DNA from: DATELY01 sp035276085
GTDB taxonomy: Bacteria; Pseudomonadota; Gammaproteobacteria; Steroidobacterales; Steroidobacteraceae
Assembly (NCBI GenBank): GCA_035276085.1
Contig: DATELY010000253.1
Coordinates: 1-17,587 of the forward strand
DNA: 17,587 nucleotides
Direction: 5' to 3'
Shown here one piece after another: positions 1 to 7,202 of this stretch. The notes below the pieces were generated by a model. That model made no database searches and was not told where the DNA came from. It was given only the letters and a program-made list of their open reading frames with translations. Each line of letters begins with the position of its first letter. The stretch's first letter is position 1. The position numbers were made by a program, and so were the translations under genes.

Positions 1-2048
1 GGGAAATCCCGCTCTACATGGACCTGAAGCCGGATGACATCGAGCGCATCGAAGTGCTCATGGGTCCGCAGGGCACGCTGTACGGCGCAGGCACCTTGGG
101 CGGAGCGATTCGCTACATTCCGCGCCGTCCGGAGTTCAACGCGTCTTCCGTTCAAGTCCGGGCCAGGGGCTACACGCTCTCCAAGAGCGACGGCTTGGGA
201 TCGGATGTGGGATTCACGGGCAACCTTCCAATCAACGATCAGCTGGCGTTCCGCGCCACGCTCAATTATCTGGATGACCCCGGATTCATCGACTACGACT
301 ACCTGGTACGCGAACCCGGCGTATCGAATCCCCAGCCCGACCCCGCGGACGTTGATGCAAATCTGCGTCGCCACAAAGACCAGGATGACGAGCAAACACT
401 CTCGGGGCGTGCCGCGCTGAGATATGCCCCAATGGAGGGGTTGGACGTCAACCTCACCTACTACTACCAGAATCAGGACGTGGGCGGCCGGTCCGCAGAC
501 CAGCACATTCCGTTTGACACCGGCAAGTATGTTTTAGCGATGCGGTATCCAGAGCCTAGCGAGCGCAGGAACCAGCTGCTCGCGTTGGAGCTGACCGCTG
601 ATCTCGGCTTTGCCGAGCTGACCTCCGCCACAGGCGCTTCCAGGTATCGCGAACATGGCAGTCGCGACCAGACCGATCTCCTGATTTCGCTTGCCTACAG
701 CTACGAAGCATTTCCCAGCTTTTCTGCTTTCACGCGCGAGCGGCAGAAAGACAAGACGTTCACCCAGGAGTTCAGGCTGGTTTCCAAGACCGGAGGCCGG
801 TTCGATTGGATCGCTGGCGCGTATTACAACGAACTGAAGCGCCGGGCCGAGAGCAGGGAGTTCACACCGCTCTACAGCGAGTATCTGCTGACGGTAGACC
901 CTACGTTTGGATACCGGCCGGACGCTCTCGAGTACATCGAAGTGGGCAAGACACACCGCGAAGAGACTGCCCTTTACGGCGAATTGCAGTTCCACTTCAC
1001 GGACCAGTGGCAGGTCACCGCGGGAGGCCGGTGGTATGAGTACGACCTCAAGACCCGGAATGCCTCCAACACACCGCTGTTCAACACATATTTTTTCCAC
1101 GAGCCAGCCGATGCCATCGATTTGAACTTCAACCCGGGCGGCCAGAAAGACAACGGTACGCTGTTCAAGCTCAACACGTCCTACGACGTAACGGACGACG
1201 TGATGATCTACGCGACGATCAGCGAAGGCTATCGCATCGGCAACTCGAACGGCCTGCCCGCTTGCCCACTGAATGGACCGCAACCTTGCGCTCAACCCGA
1301 CGAGATGGAGTACTCCCCGGACGAAACGACCAACTATGAGATCGGCGCACGCACCGAGTGGCTGGATGGTCGCTTGGTACTCAATGGATCCATCTATTAC
1401 GTCGACTGGAAGGATCCGCAACTCATCAGCGTAACGGATGTCGGTCAAGCGACGATCACTACCAATGGCAAAGGCGCAGAGTCGAAGGGATTTGAGCTCT
1501 CGTTCATCAGCCAGCTCACCGACCGGCTTTCAGTACGCGGCAGCTTCGCGTACACAAAGGCGGAGCTGACCGCTGATGCGCCGGGCCTGCTGAGCATTTA
1601 CAACGACACCGGATTCGGTCGAAACAACCGCGTCCCCATCGACGGAGAGAAAGGCGATCGCTTGCCGGGCTCTCCGGAGCAGCAAGGCAGCCTATGGCTC
1701 ACGTACGCAATGCCGCTCACCTCCGGCTTCGATCTGGGGCTGGACTATGGCGTTGCGGCTCAGGGCGATGTGCTCACCCGTACTGGAGGTCGCGCAGGCG
1801 CTGACAAGTTGGGCGGGTTTGCCGTGCACTACGCATCCGTCGCACTGAAGGCAGACGCCTGGACGTTGGCGTTGTATGCCGAGAACCTGTTCAACAAGTA
1901 CGCCGCGACGGGTGTGCGCTCGAATCGCAGCTGGATCAAGACGGTCAGCGATGAGAACGGCGATCCGGTCGTCAACCGCAGCTACTATCGGGACATCCTG
2001 CGTCCGCGCGAAGTCGGGCTGCGCTTCACGTACGACTTCGAGCTATAA
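1..2048 (+). CDS. TonB-dependent receptor, 5'-truncated by the window edge
   Basis: Outer-membrane, TonB/ExbBD-energised active transporter; the substrate cannot be told from sequence. The reading frame is already open at base 3, so the gene starts left of the window and the ATG at 18 is internal. What remains is the end of the plug domain (DDIERIEVLMGPQGTLYG, then GGAIRYIPRRP) followed by about 640 residues of alternating aromatic-rich beta-barrel strands. Barrel landmarks include the YATISEGYRIG and ETTNYEIGARTEW regions, a late AENLFNKYAA motif and a C-terminal strand ending RFTYDFEL. This order is standard for the family (CirA/FecA type, Plug then TonB_dep_Rec). The signal peptide and TonB box are outside the window. 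The next gene starts 6 bases after the stop, so the two are probably co-transcribed and coupled. Confidence 0.95.
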   Translation, partial: EIPLYMDLKPDDIERIEVLMGPQGTLYGAGTLGGAIRYIPRRPEFNASSVQVRARGYTLSKSDGLGSDVGFTGNLPINDQLAFRATLNYLDDPGFIDYDYLVREPGVSNPQPDPADVDANLRRHKDQDDEQTLSGRAALRYAPMEGLDVNLTYYYQNQDVGGRSADQHIPFDTGKYVLAMRYPEPSERRNQLLALELTADLGFAELTSATGASRYREHGSRDQTDLLISLAYSYEAFPSFSAFTRERQKDKTFTQEFRLVSKTGGRFDWIAGAYYNELKRRAESREFTPLYSEYLLTVDPTFGYRPDALEYIEVGKTHREETALYGELQFHFTDQWQVTAGGRWYEYDLKTRNASNTPLFNTYFFHEPADAIDLNFNPGGQKDNGTLFKLNTSYDVTDDVMIYATISEGYRIGNSNGLPACPLNGPQPCAQPDEMEYSPDETTNYEIGARTEWLDGRLVLNGSIYYVDWKDPQLISVTDVGQATITTNGKGAESKGFELSFISQLTDRLSVRGSFAYTKAELTADAPGLLSIYNDTGFGRNNRVPIDGEKGDRLPGSPEQQGSLWLTYAMPLTSGFDLGLDYGVAAQGDVLTRTGGRAGADKLGGFAVHYASVALKADAWTLALYAENLFNKYAATGVRSNRSWIKTVSDENGDPVVNRSYYRDILRPREVGLRFTYDFEL

Positions 2049-2054
2049 ACCATC

Positions 2055-3632
2055 GTGCCATCCCACGCTGCAGACGCAGACCTCCAGGCGTTGCAGCGCG
2101 AGGCCGAACGTGCGCTGGAAGCGCGGGAGTATCGCCGTGCGCACGAGCTGTGCATGGCGATACTCCAGGCTCAGCCGCTGTTCGCGGATGCGTACTTTTT
2201 GCTGGCGACGCTGGCAGCCGAACATGCCAATTACGGCAAAGCGGCGGAGGTCATCGGGCGGGCTCTGCGCCTCGACCCGGCGCAAGCCAAGTACCACGCT
2301 CTACGTGCACGCTGCTTGCTGGCACTGAACCAACCGCGGGAAGCCACCGAAGCGGCATTGCATGCATTGTCCTTGCAACCTGCCGATGCACTGACCTTCG
2401 ACACGATCGGTGTCGTACTCACGCGTGCGGGCGCGCAAACGGAAGCGCTCGAGCCTTTTCTCGCAGCCGTGCGACTGGCGCCTGACAATCCCGCCTATCA
2501 CTACAACCTGGCAGCGGCATTGCAATTTGCAGGCAACTTCGAGCGCGCAGAAGCGGAGTATCGAGCCGCGTTGCAGTTGGATCCGTCGTATCACCGTGCG
2601 TGGTCTGCGCTGGCACAGCTGCGGCGTGGCGCATTGAGCAAGGAGGATGTCGCTTTCCTGAAGAAGCGGCTCGCCGGTCAGCCGCTCGACGTCGACGCCG
2701 AGCTACACATCCGGCATACCTTGGCCAAACATTTAGAGGATCACGGCCAGTACGATCTTGCATTCGAGCAATTGGAAATCGGCAAGCGACGAAAGCGCGG
2801 CACACTGGACCACGGTAGCGATAGCGACCGCGCGCTGTTCGATACCGTACGCACGCTATGCACGCACTCCTTTTGCAGCATTGACGATGGCTTCGCCAGC
2901 GAAGAGCCCATCTTCATTGTCGGCATGCCACGCACTGGCACGACGCTTGTTGATCGCATTCTTTCCAGTCACCCGGATGTGTTTGCCGCCGGCGAGCTAA
3001 CCAACTTCGCGCTCATGAGCAAAAGAGCCGTCGGCACCGAGAGCGCATACATCGCAGATCCCGACACGCTGCTCGCAACGAAGTCACTGAACTTCGCCGC
3101 ACTTGGCCGCGACTACCTCGACAGCACCCGCCCGCGCACCGGCCACACGCGGCACTTCATCGACAAGATGCCGCTCAACTTCTTCTACGCCGGCCTGATC
3201 CACCGTGCGCTGCCTCGGGCACGAATCATCTGCCTGCGACGCAATCCGCTCGATACTTGCTTGAGCAATTACCGGCAACTGTTTGCCACCAGCTTTTCCT
3301 ACTACAACTACGCCTACGATCTGCTCGATACGGGGCGCTACTACCAGCAATTCGATGCGCTGATGGCCCATTGGCGCGAGACGATCCCTGATGCCTTTCT
3401 CGAAGTGCGCTACGAGAGCGTGATCGAGGACACCGAGCGGGAGGCACGGCGTCTGTTGGATTTCTGTGGCCTGCCGTACCGGCCCGAGGTGCTGGCATTC
3501 CATGAGAATGCCGCGCCCGTGGCGACTGCGAGCTCGGTCCAGGTTCGGCAGCCGATCTATCGGACGTCGATCGAACGCTGGCGGAAGTACGAAGCGCAGA
3601 TCGAGCCGCTGATCGAGCTCCTCGGACGATAG
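2055..3632 (+). CDS. TPR-repeat sulfotransferase family protein
   Basis: A 525-residue two-domain protein. Residues about 10-190 are helical tetratricopeptide repeats (A..YEEA-type spacing, e.g. GNFERAEAEYRAALQLDP), a protein-interaction scaffold. Residues about 285-520 are a sulfotransferase fold: the 5'-phosphosulfate loop is VGMPRTGTTLVDRIL at about 289-303, and the 3'-phosphate site is CLRRNPLDTCLSNYRQ at about 393-408. It should move sulfate from PAPS to an unknown acceptor. The start is GTG at 2055, 6 bases after the receptor stop, with no clear Shine-Dalgarno, so re-initiation from the receptor gene is likely. No signal peptide is seen, so it should be cytoplasmic. Tandem placement after TonB receptors is something I recall from sphingomonads and related bacteria; a shared role, such as modifying the imported ligand, is inference. 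Confidence 0.92.
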   Translation: MPSHAADADLQALQREAERALEAREYRRAHELCMAILQAQPLFADAYFLLATLAAEHANYGKAAEVIGRALRLDPAQAKYHALRARCLLALNQPREATEAALHALSLQPADALTFDTIGVVLTRAGAQTEALEPFLAAVRLAPDNPAYHYNLAAALQFAGNFERAEAEYRAALQLDPSYHRAWSALAQLRRGALSKEDVAFLKKRLAGQPLDVDAELHIRHTLAKHLEDHGQYDLAFEQLEIGKRRKRGTLDHGSDSDRALFDTVRTLCTHSFCSIDDGFASEEPIFIVGMPRTGTTLVDRILSSHPDVFAAGELTNFALMSKRAVGTESAYIADPDTLLATKSLNFAALGRDYLDSTRPRTGHTRHFIDKMPLNFFYAGLIHRALPRARIICLRRNPLDTCLSNYRQLFATSFSYYNYAYDLLDTGRYYQQFDALMAHWRETIPDAFLEVRYESVIEDTEREARRLLDFCGLPYRPEVLAFHENAAPVATASSVQVRQPIYRTSIERWRKYEAQIEPLIELLGR

Positions 3633-3657
3633 CGCCAGTTCGACCGCTGCTTGCGGA

Positions 3658-3663
3658 TACAAT
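3658..3663 (+). promoter_or_regulatory. Candidate -10 box TACAAT ahead of cinA
   Basis: TACAAT matches the sigma-70 -10 consensus at five of six bases. No good -35 lies 16-18 bases upstream (CCAGTT at 17). It sits 26 bases after the sulfotransferase stop. Transcription would start near 3670, exactly at the ATG of a 10-codon mini-ORF. Called on one hexamer and its position only. Confidence 0.35.
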
Positions 3664-3669
3664 GCGCCG

Positions 3670-3702
3670 ATGGAGCCGCCGGCACGCGAGTTGTACCCAT
3701 GA
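3670..3702 (+). CDS. Possible 10-codon leader ORF overlapping cinA (MEPPARELYP)
   Basis: ATG at 3670 opens a 10-codon frame that ends in TGA at 3700-3702, overlapping the cinA ATG (3699-3701) as ATGA. It begins 6 bases after the candidate -10 box, so the transcript could be leaderless. cinA has no convincing ribosome binding site of its own, which would fit translational coupling to this leader. It is too short to test by composition, and the overlap may be chance. Confidence 0.25.
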   Translation: MEPPARELYP

Positions 3703-4451
3703 GCGAGCGCATCGTTACCGCAGCCGTCATCATCATCGGCAACGAGATTCTCTCGGGCCGCACGCAGGATTCGAACCTGCGGGAGATTGCCGTCACGCTC
3801 GGCGAATGGGGCATTCGCGTCATGGAGGCGCGCGTCATTCCCGACATCGAAGACACCATCGTGAGCGTCGTGAACGAAGTACGCGCGCGTTACGACTACG
3901 TCCTCACCACGGGCGGCATCGGTCCCACGCACGACGACATCACGGCTGAGAGCATCGCCAAGGCCTTCGGCGTCGAGCTGATCGAGCACCCGCAGATTGC
4001 GGCAGTGATCCGCACGTTCCCGGCATCACCCGAGGTGTTGCAGTCCCGGCTGCGCATGGCGCGTGTGCCGACCGGCGCGGGACTGGTCGAGAATGCGACC
4101 GGGGGGCCGCCGGCGCTCTTCATCGGGAATGTCTACGTACTCGCGGGCGTCCCGCCGATCATGCGCGAGATGCTCGCCTCGCTACGTTCGAAACTGACGG
4201 GCGGTGCAGTGCTGCAATCCCGTTCGGTCACCGCCTTTCTGCAAGAGAGCGCGATCGCCACACCGCTGCAGGAGCTGCAAAAAAAGCATCCTCTTGTTGA
4301 AATCGGCAGCTATCCGTTCTTTGAAGGCGGTCGGGAGGGCACCACGCTGGTCATGCGCAGCACCGATGAGCCGCTGCTCGACCAAGTGACGGCGCAGGTG
4401 GCAGCCCTGGTGGCAACTGCCGAAGGGCGCTCGCCGGCACAGGGAGCTTGA
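3699..4451 (+). CDS. CinA-type MoCF/MoaB-like domain protein (competence/damage-inducible protein A, short form)
   Basis: A 250-residue protein with the MoCF_biosynth (MogA/MoeA/CinA) fold. IIIGNEILSGRTQDSN is at residues about 11-26 and TTGGIGPTHDDIT at about 70-82; both are conserved nucleotide/pterin-binding motifs of the CinA N-terminal domain. Full CinA proteins (about 420 residues) carry a C-terminal nicotinamide-mononucleotide deamidase domain. Here that domain is absent, as in the many stand-alone proteins annotated 'competence/damage-inducible protein A'. In characterised relatives this domain has nucleotide (ADP-ribose/FAD type) pyrophosphatase activity, so that role is only a family expectation. 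The start ATG at 3699 is chosen over an in-frame TTG at 3651, which would overlap the likely promoter. The gene is convergent with the nucleotidyltransferase, 25 bases away, with no terminator visible between them. Confidence 0.9.
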   Translation: MSERIVTAAVIIIGNEILSGRTQDSNLREIAVTLGEWGIRVMEARVIPDIEDTIVSVVNEVRARYDYVLTTGGIGPTHDDITAESIAKAFGVELIEHPQIAAVIRTFPASPEVLQSRLRMARVPTGAGLVENATGGPPALFIGNVYVLAGVPPIMREMLASLRSKLTGGAVLQSRSVTAFLQESAIATPLQELQKKHPLVEIGSYPFFEGGREGTTLVMRSTDEPLLDQVTAQVAALVATAEGRSPAQGA

Positions 4452-4476
4452 AGTTCGGACTGTTCTGCGACGCCGG

Positions 4477-5049
4477 CTATGGCTCTGCTTGGCACTCGAC
4501 AAGCAATCGCTCGCACGCTGCGAGAGCATCTTTGCCGAACGTCCCGGCTAGGCGCCGAAGCAGTTGCAGATCGAGATGTGCCTTGTTCACCAGGATCGCG
4601 TGCTTCGCATCGGCCAAATCCTGCGGGCCTCCTGCAAACGCCTTCATCGCGATGAAGTCTTCGCGCCCGACGATCCGCAGCGATTCATTCTCGAAAGCAA
4701 CTTCGATGCAGCGTGCATATGCGGCGGGTTCCATTCCGCGTACGCCGGCGAGCAAGTCGACCTGGTTTCCAAAGCCGTCTTGTACGACCAGCAAAGCAGG
4801 GATGGGATCATCCAAGTCTCCGCGCCGCAGCTCGGATTGAAGTCCCAAGCCGCGGAGCTTCTCCTGGAAAGCGATCAACTGCTGAATGGTGACCGACACG
4901 AGCGCATCCGCGTCAAGACTGGCGCGAACGACGCCATGTACGGCAGCGGCAACCGCACCTATCACGGCATAGCCAATGCGTTCGCTCTCCAGCAGCTCGA
5001 CCACGTCGAGAAGCAGTCGAGCAGACTGACCGGGTCCCGTGGCCCTCAT
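4477..5049 (-). CDS. Nucleotidyltransferase-fold protein (AbiEii/DUF6036-like)
   Basis: A 190-residue protein of the minimal nucleotidyltransferase class. The N-terminal pattern YAVIGAVAAAVHG..RASLDADAL (residues about 27-50) corresponds to the family signature GGxA..HGxxRxTxDxD, giving Asp46 and Asp48 as metal ligands. VDLLAG at 97-102 supplies a third acidic residue (Asp98), and the C-terminal EDFIAMKAFAGGPQDLADAK (130-149) is the usual family ending. Departures from the signature: GA instead of GG at 31-32, and Leu45-Asp-Ala-Asp instead of the usual T-x-D-I-D. Activity is therefore plausible but not certain. Its ATG overlaps the stop of a 59-codon ORF upstream (ATGA, 5046-5049), so the two are translated as a pair. 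Similar proteins serve as toxins (AbiEii) or have unknown roles; I cannot assign a toxin or antitoxin role here. Confidence 0.8.
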   Translation of the reverse strand: MRATGPGQSARLLLDVVELLESERIGYAVIGAVAAAVHGVVRASLDADALVSVTIQQLIAFQEKLRGLGLQSELRRGDLDDPIPALLVVQDGFGNQVDLLAGVRGMEPAAYARCIEVAFENESLRIVGREDFIAMKAFAGGPQDLADAKHAILVNKAHLDLQLLRRLAGTFGKDALAACERLLVECQAEP

Positions 5050-5225
5050 GGCACCGTCCGCTCTTCCGGGTGATTGCTGCTCGCTCGTTGCCTTTGCCCA
5101 GCCAGATAGAGCTGAGTCATCAATCGGCTGTGCTCGAAGAACGCGGCCAGCCGCTGCTCAGGAGTCAGCTTGCGGGCCGCCTCGATGAGTTCCCTGCTTG
5201 CGTGCTGAGCGAGTTTCGATCTCAT
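5046..5225 (-). CDS. Small 59-residue protein paired with the nucleotidyltransferase
   Basis: The frame runs from ATG (5225-5223) to TGA (5048-5046) and encodes 59 residues beginning MRSKLAQHASRELIEAARKL, with TPEQRLAAFFEHSRLMTQLY following. It is predicted to be almost entirely helical and charged, with no membrane segment. Its support is positional: the stop overlaps the start of the nucleotidyltransferase gene by ATGA, and a well-formed promoter ends 6 bases before its ATG. There is no Shine-Dalgarno, which fits a leaderless message. I recall similar short 'PEERL..F.EHSRL' proteins upstream of AbiEii-like nucleotidyltransferases, but cannot verify it here. It could be a partner or inhibitor of the enzyme; that is inference. 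Confidence 0.65.
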   Translation of the reverse strand: MRSKLAQHASRELIEAARKLTPEQRLAAFFEHSRLMTQLYLAGQRQRASSNHPEERTVP

Positions 5226-5231
5226 GGCGGG

Positions 5232-5260
5232 ACGGTAGCCCGCGACCCGCGGGTGGTCAA
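5232..5260 (-). promoter_or_regulatory. Promoter TTGACC-N17-TACCGT of the small-ORF/nucleotidyltransferase pair
   Basis: On the minus strand, -35 TTGACC (5260-5255) matches five of six consensus bases, the spacer is exactly 17 bases (5254-5238), and the -10 is TACCGT (5237-5232; weaker, three of six). Six bases then separate the -10 from the ATG at 5225, so transcription should start at or next to the start codon and give a leaderless mRNA. Confidence 0.55.
5239..5253. promoter_or_regulatory. Inverted repeat CCCGCG-acc-CGCGGG in the promoter spacer (candidate operator)
   Basis: A perfect 6-3-6 inverted repeat whose centre (5246) is also the exact centre of the 17-base spacer between -35 and -10. 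A protein bound here would block or remodel the promoter, as in autoregulated gene pairs or MerR-type sites. No regulator with a recognisable DNA-binding domain lies next to it. Confidence 0.45.
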
Positions 5261-5267
5261 TGCAAAG

Positions 5268-6476
5268 CTAAGTCTCGTAGATCAATATCGGCTCACGCTC
5301 TTCTCGCCAGGACTCTTCATCCGGCTTCGTCAGCAGATCGAGATCCTGGGGCGTGGCTTGCGGATCATCGACCCATTCGCGCAGTAACGGGCTGCCGTTG
5401 ATGACGTCGATCGCGAGGCGATCGCGGACGTACTCATAAGGGAAGTCGCGCCACAGCGGATAGTCGGGACGCAGCTGGCGCAGGGCCTTGAACGCGAGCG
5501 ACTGTACGCGCCACGGCTGGAACTCGTCGTGTGCATACGCCGGATCGTCGACGTGAATCTGCACGCCGGCGCAGAGCTGGCCGACATGTTTATGAAACGT
5601 CGGCTCGAACCAGCATTCGCGCAGGCGACACCCGCGAAGCCACTGCGGTGCGAGCTCATGCATCTTCGCGATGAGCGTGCGCGGCTGCAGATCGGGGGCG
5701 CCGAACAGCTCGAGTGGGCGCGTCGTGCCGCGGCCCTCTGACAGTGTCGTGCCTTCGAGCATCACCGTGCCCGCGTAGCAACGCGCCATCCAAAGGTTCG
5801 GCGCGTTCGGGCTCGGGTTGACCCACGTGCGCTCACCGAGCGGCCAGCCGAATCCGGGCGCGGTTGCGGGTTGCCAACCCCGCATCTCGATTACGCGGTA
5901 CTGCACGTCGAGCTTGAACGTGCGCACGAACCAATGCGTCAGCTCGCCCATCGTGAGCCCATGTCGCATCGGCAGGACGCCTGCGCCGACGAAGCTCTCC
6001 CAGCCCTGACGCAGCCGCAATCCTTCGATGGGGCGGCCCGCGGGGTTGGGTCGATCGAGCACCCACACTTCTTTAGCCGTGCGCGCGGCTTCTTCGAGGA
6101 GGTAGCGGAGCGTGGTGATGAACGTGTAGATGCGACAGCCGAGATCCTGCAGATCGATGAGGATGACGTCGAAGCTATCCATCATCGCAGGCGTCGGCCG
6201 GCGCACGTCGCCGTACAGACTGAAGACGGGAATGCCGTGCACCGGATCGCGGAAGTCCGGCGACTCGACCATGTTGTCCTGCTTGTCCCCGCGCAGTCCG
6301 TGTTGGGGACCGAAGGCGGCGCTGAGCTGCACGTCACTCAACGCGGCGAGTGCATCCATGCTGTGAATGAGATCGTGTGTCACGGACGCCGGGTGGGCGA
6401 GCAACGCGACGCGTCGACCGCGCAAGGGCGCGCGGAGCTTTGCATCGCTGAGGAGTCGGTCGATTCCGAAGTACAT
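5268..6476 (-). CDS. NamZ/DUF1343 family protein (GH171 exo-beta-N-acetylmuramidase type)
   Basis: A 402-residue protein of the DUF1343 family, whose Bacillus subtilis member NamZ (YbbC) releases MurNAc from the non-reducing end of peptidoglycan fragments. Family motifs are all present: FGPQHGLRGD at about 55-64, DLQDLGCRIYTF at about 108-119, DRPNPAGRPIEG at about 141-152, NPSPNAPNLW at about 220-229 and LEGTTLSEGRGTTRPLE at about 240-256. Length is typical. No signal peptide is visible, so it would act in the cytoplasm on recycled muropeptides; this is inference, since NamZ itself is secreted. The start is taken at the ATG at 6476 (MYFGIDRLL, as homologues begin); an in-frame TTG lies at 6491. 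It follows the DOMON-like gene by 61 bases on the same strand, so one transcript is likely. Confidence 0.9.
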   Translation of the reverse strand: MYFGIDRLLSDAKLRAPLRGRRVALLAHPASVTHDLIHSMDALAALSDVQLSAAFGPQHGLRGDKQDNMVESPDFRDPVHGIPVFSLYGDVRRPTPAMMDSFDVILIDLQDLGCRIYTFITTLRYLLEEAARTAKEVWVLDRPNPAGRPIEGLRLRQGWESFVGAGVLPMRHGLTMGELTHWFVRTFKLDVQYRVIEMRGWQPATAPGFGWPLGERTWVNPSPNAPNLWMARCYAGTVMLEGTTLSEGRGTTRPLELFGAPDLQPRTLIAKMHELAPQWLRGCRLRECWFEPTFHKHVGQLCAGVQIHVDDPAYAHDEFQPWRVQSLAFKALRQLRPDYPLWRDFPYEYVRDRLAIDVINGSPLLREWVDDPQATPQDLDLLTKPDEESWREEREPILIYET

Positions 6477-6537
6477 GGAGAGCCGTTTCAAGGACGATGG
6501 ATGAACTGTCGGCGCAACTGCGATCGCGAGTCAATGC

Positions 6538-7083
6538 TCAAGCGGTAGCGAGTGCAATGGCGAACGCGTCCGCGTGATGGAAATCGGGCTTGCCTGGGGC
6601 GTGCCGCGCCGCCCAGTAGCTGCGATATCCCGCGCGATTCTCGATGACGGCGGACGCTGCCAACTGCAACGCGGCACTGGTGAAAGCTGGGGTAAGGTCC
6701 GCTAACGAGAGCGACGCCTGAAGGCGCAGTGTCGAGCCGTCACGTTTCAATCGCACTGTCGGACTCACTTCAGCCATCGGCTCCATACCCGCGCGGTAGT
6801 CGCTGAAGCGGTACGCCGCCCACGCACCCGACGTGGCGAAGTTCAACTCGCAATATGCCGTGCTCCCCGGCAATCGTGCGAACAGTTCGAAACACGTGTG
6901 TTCCCAGAGACGGTCTGCCCGTCGCAGGGCGGTGAACTCCTCGATGCGCAGTGCATCCAGCTCACCTTCGAGCAGATAGTCCAGCTGTAGTCGAGCTGCC
7001 ATCGTGCGCTCGATCGTGACGCTGAGCGAGGTAACGGCGGGCTCAGGAGAAGTCGGGTGGGGCAGCAAGGAAATGTTGACCAT
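6538..7083 (-). CDS. DOMON-like domain protein
   Basis: A 181-residue protein matching the bacterial DOMON-like family. Recognisable stretches are ADRLWEHTCFELFARLPGS (about 56-74), YCELNFATSGAWAAYRFSDY (about 77-96) and the C-terminal AVIEN..GYRSYWAARHAPGKPDFHHADAFA. The fold is a beta-sandwich that binds haem or sugar in other DOMON proteins; the ligand of this family is not known to me. No signal peptide is seen. The start is ATG 7083; the frame is open further upstream to 7212 but runs into an intergenic repeat, so the longer form is rejected. A TACAAT hexamer ends 6 bases before this ATG. NamZ follows on the same strand, a pairing I recall from other proteobacteria, which hints at a shared role in carbohydrate or wall metabolism. 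Confidence 0.85.
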   Translation of the reverse strand: MVNISLLPHPTSPEPAVTSLSVTIERTMAARLQLDYLLEGELDALRIEEFTALRRADRLWEHTCFELFARLPGSTAYCELNFATSGAWAAYRFSDYRAGMEPMAEVSPTVRLKRDGSTLRLQASLSLADLTPAFTSAALQLAASAVIENRAGYRSYWAARHAPGKPDFHHADAFAIALATA

Positions 7084-7089
7084 GCGGGA

Positions 7090-7095
7090 ATTGTA
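7090..7095 (-). promoter_or_regulatory. Candidate -10 box TACAAT directly before the DOMON-like gene
   Basis: On the minus strand TACAAT is followed by six bases and then the ATG at 7083, which predicts a leaderless mRNA. There is no recognisable -35 at 15-18 bases upstream. Same spacing as at 3658 and 5232. Confidence 0.35.
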
Positions 7096-7202
7096 CTCAC
7101 GGTGCGAATTCGTTCGCGCGCGGAACGAACGCGGTCGCATCGGCATATATCCAGTGCACAGGACAGGATGGGGGCGGCTCGTCGAGCGCATCGCTGTACC
7201 GA

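Noticed and set aside
534..1448. Long antisense open frame (304 codons) within the TonB receptor gene
   Set aside because: It mirrors a strongly recognisable receptor barrel, resembles no family and has no start context.
3084..3989. Antisense open frame of 301 codons across the sulfotransferase and cinA
   Set aside because: It lies opposite conserved motifs of two real genes and spans their junction; typical shadow in GC-rich DNA.
4477..5225. Calling the pair a defined toxin-antitoxin or defence system
   Set aside because: The fold and layout are suggestive, but neither an AbiEi-type antitoxin nor a HEPN partner is present, and no other defence gene is nearby.
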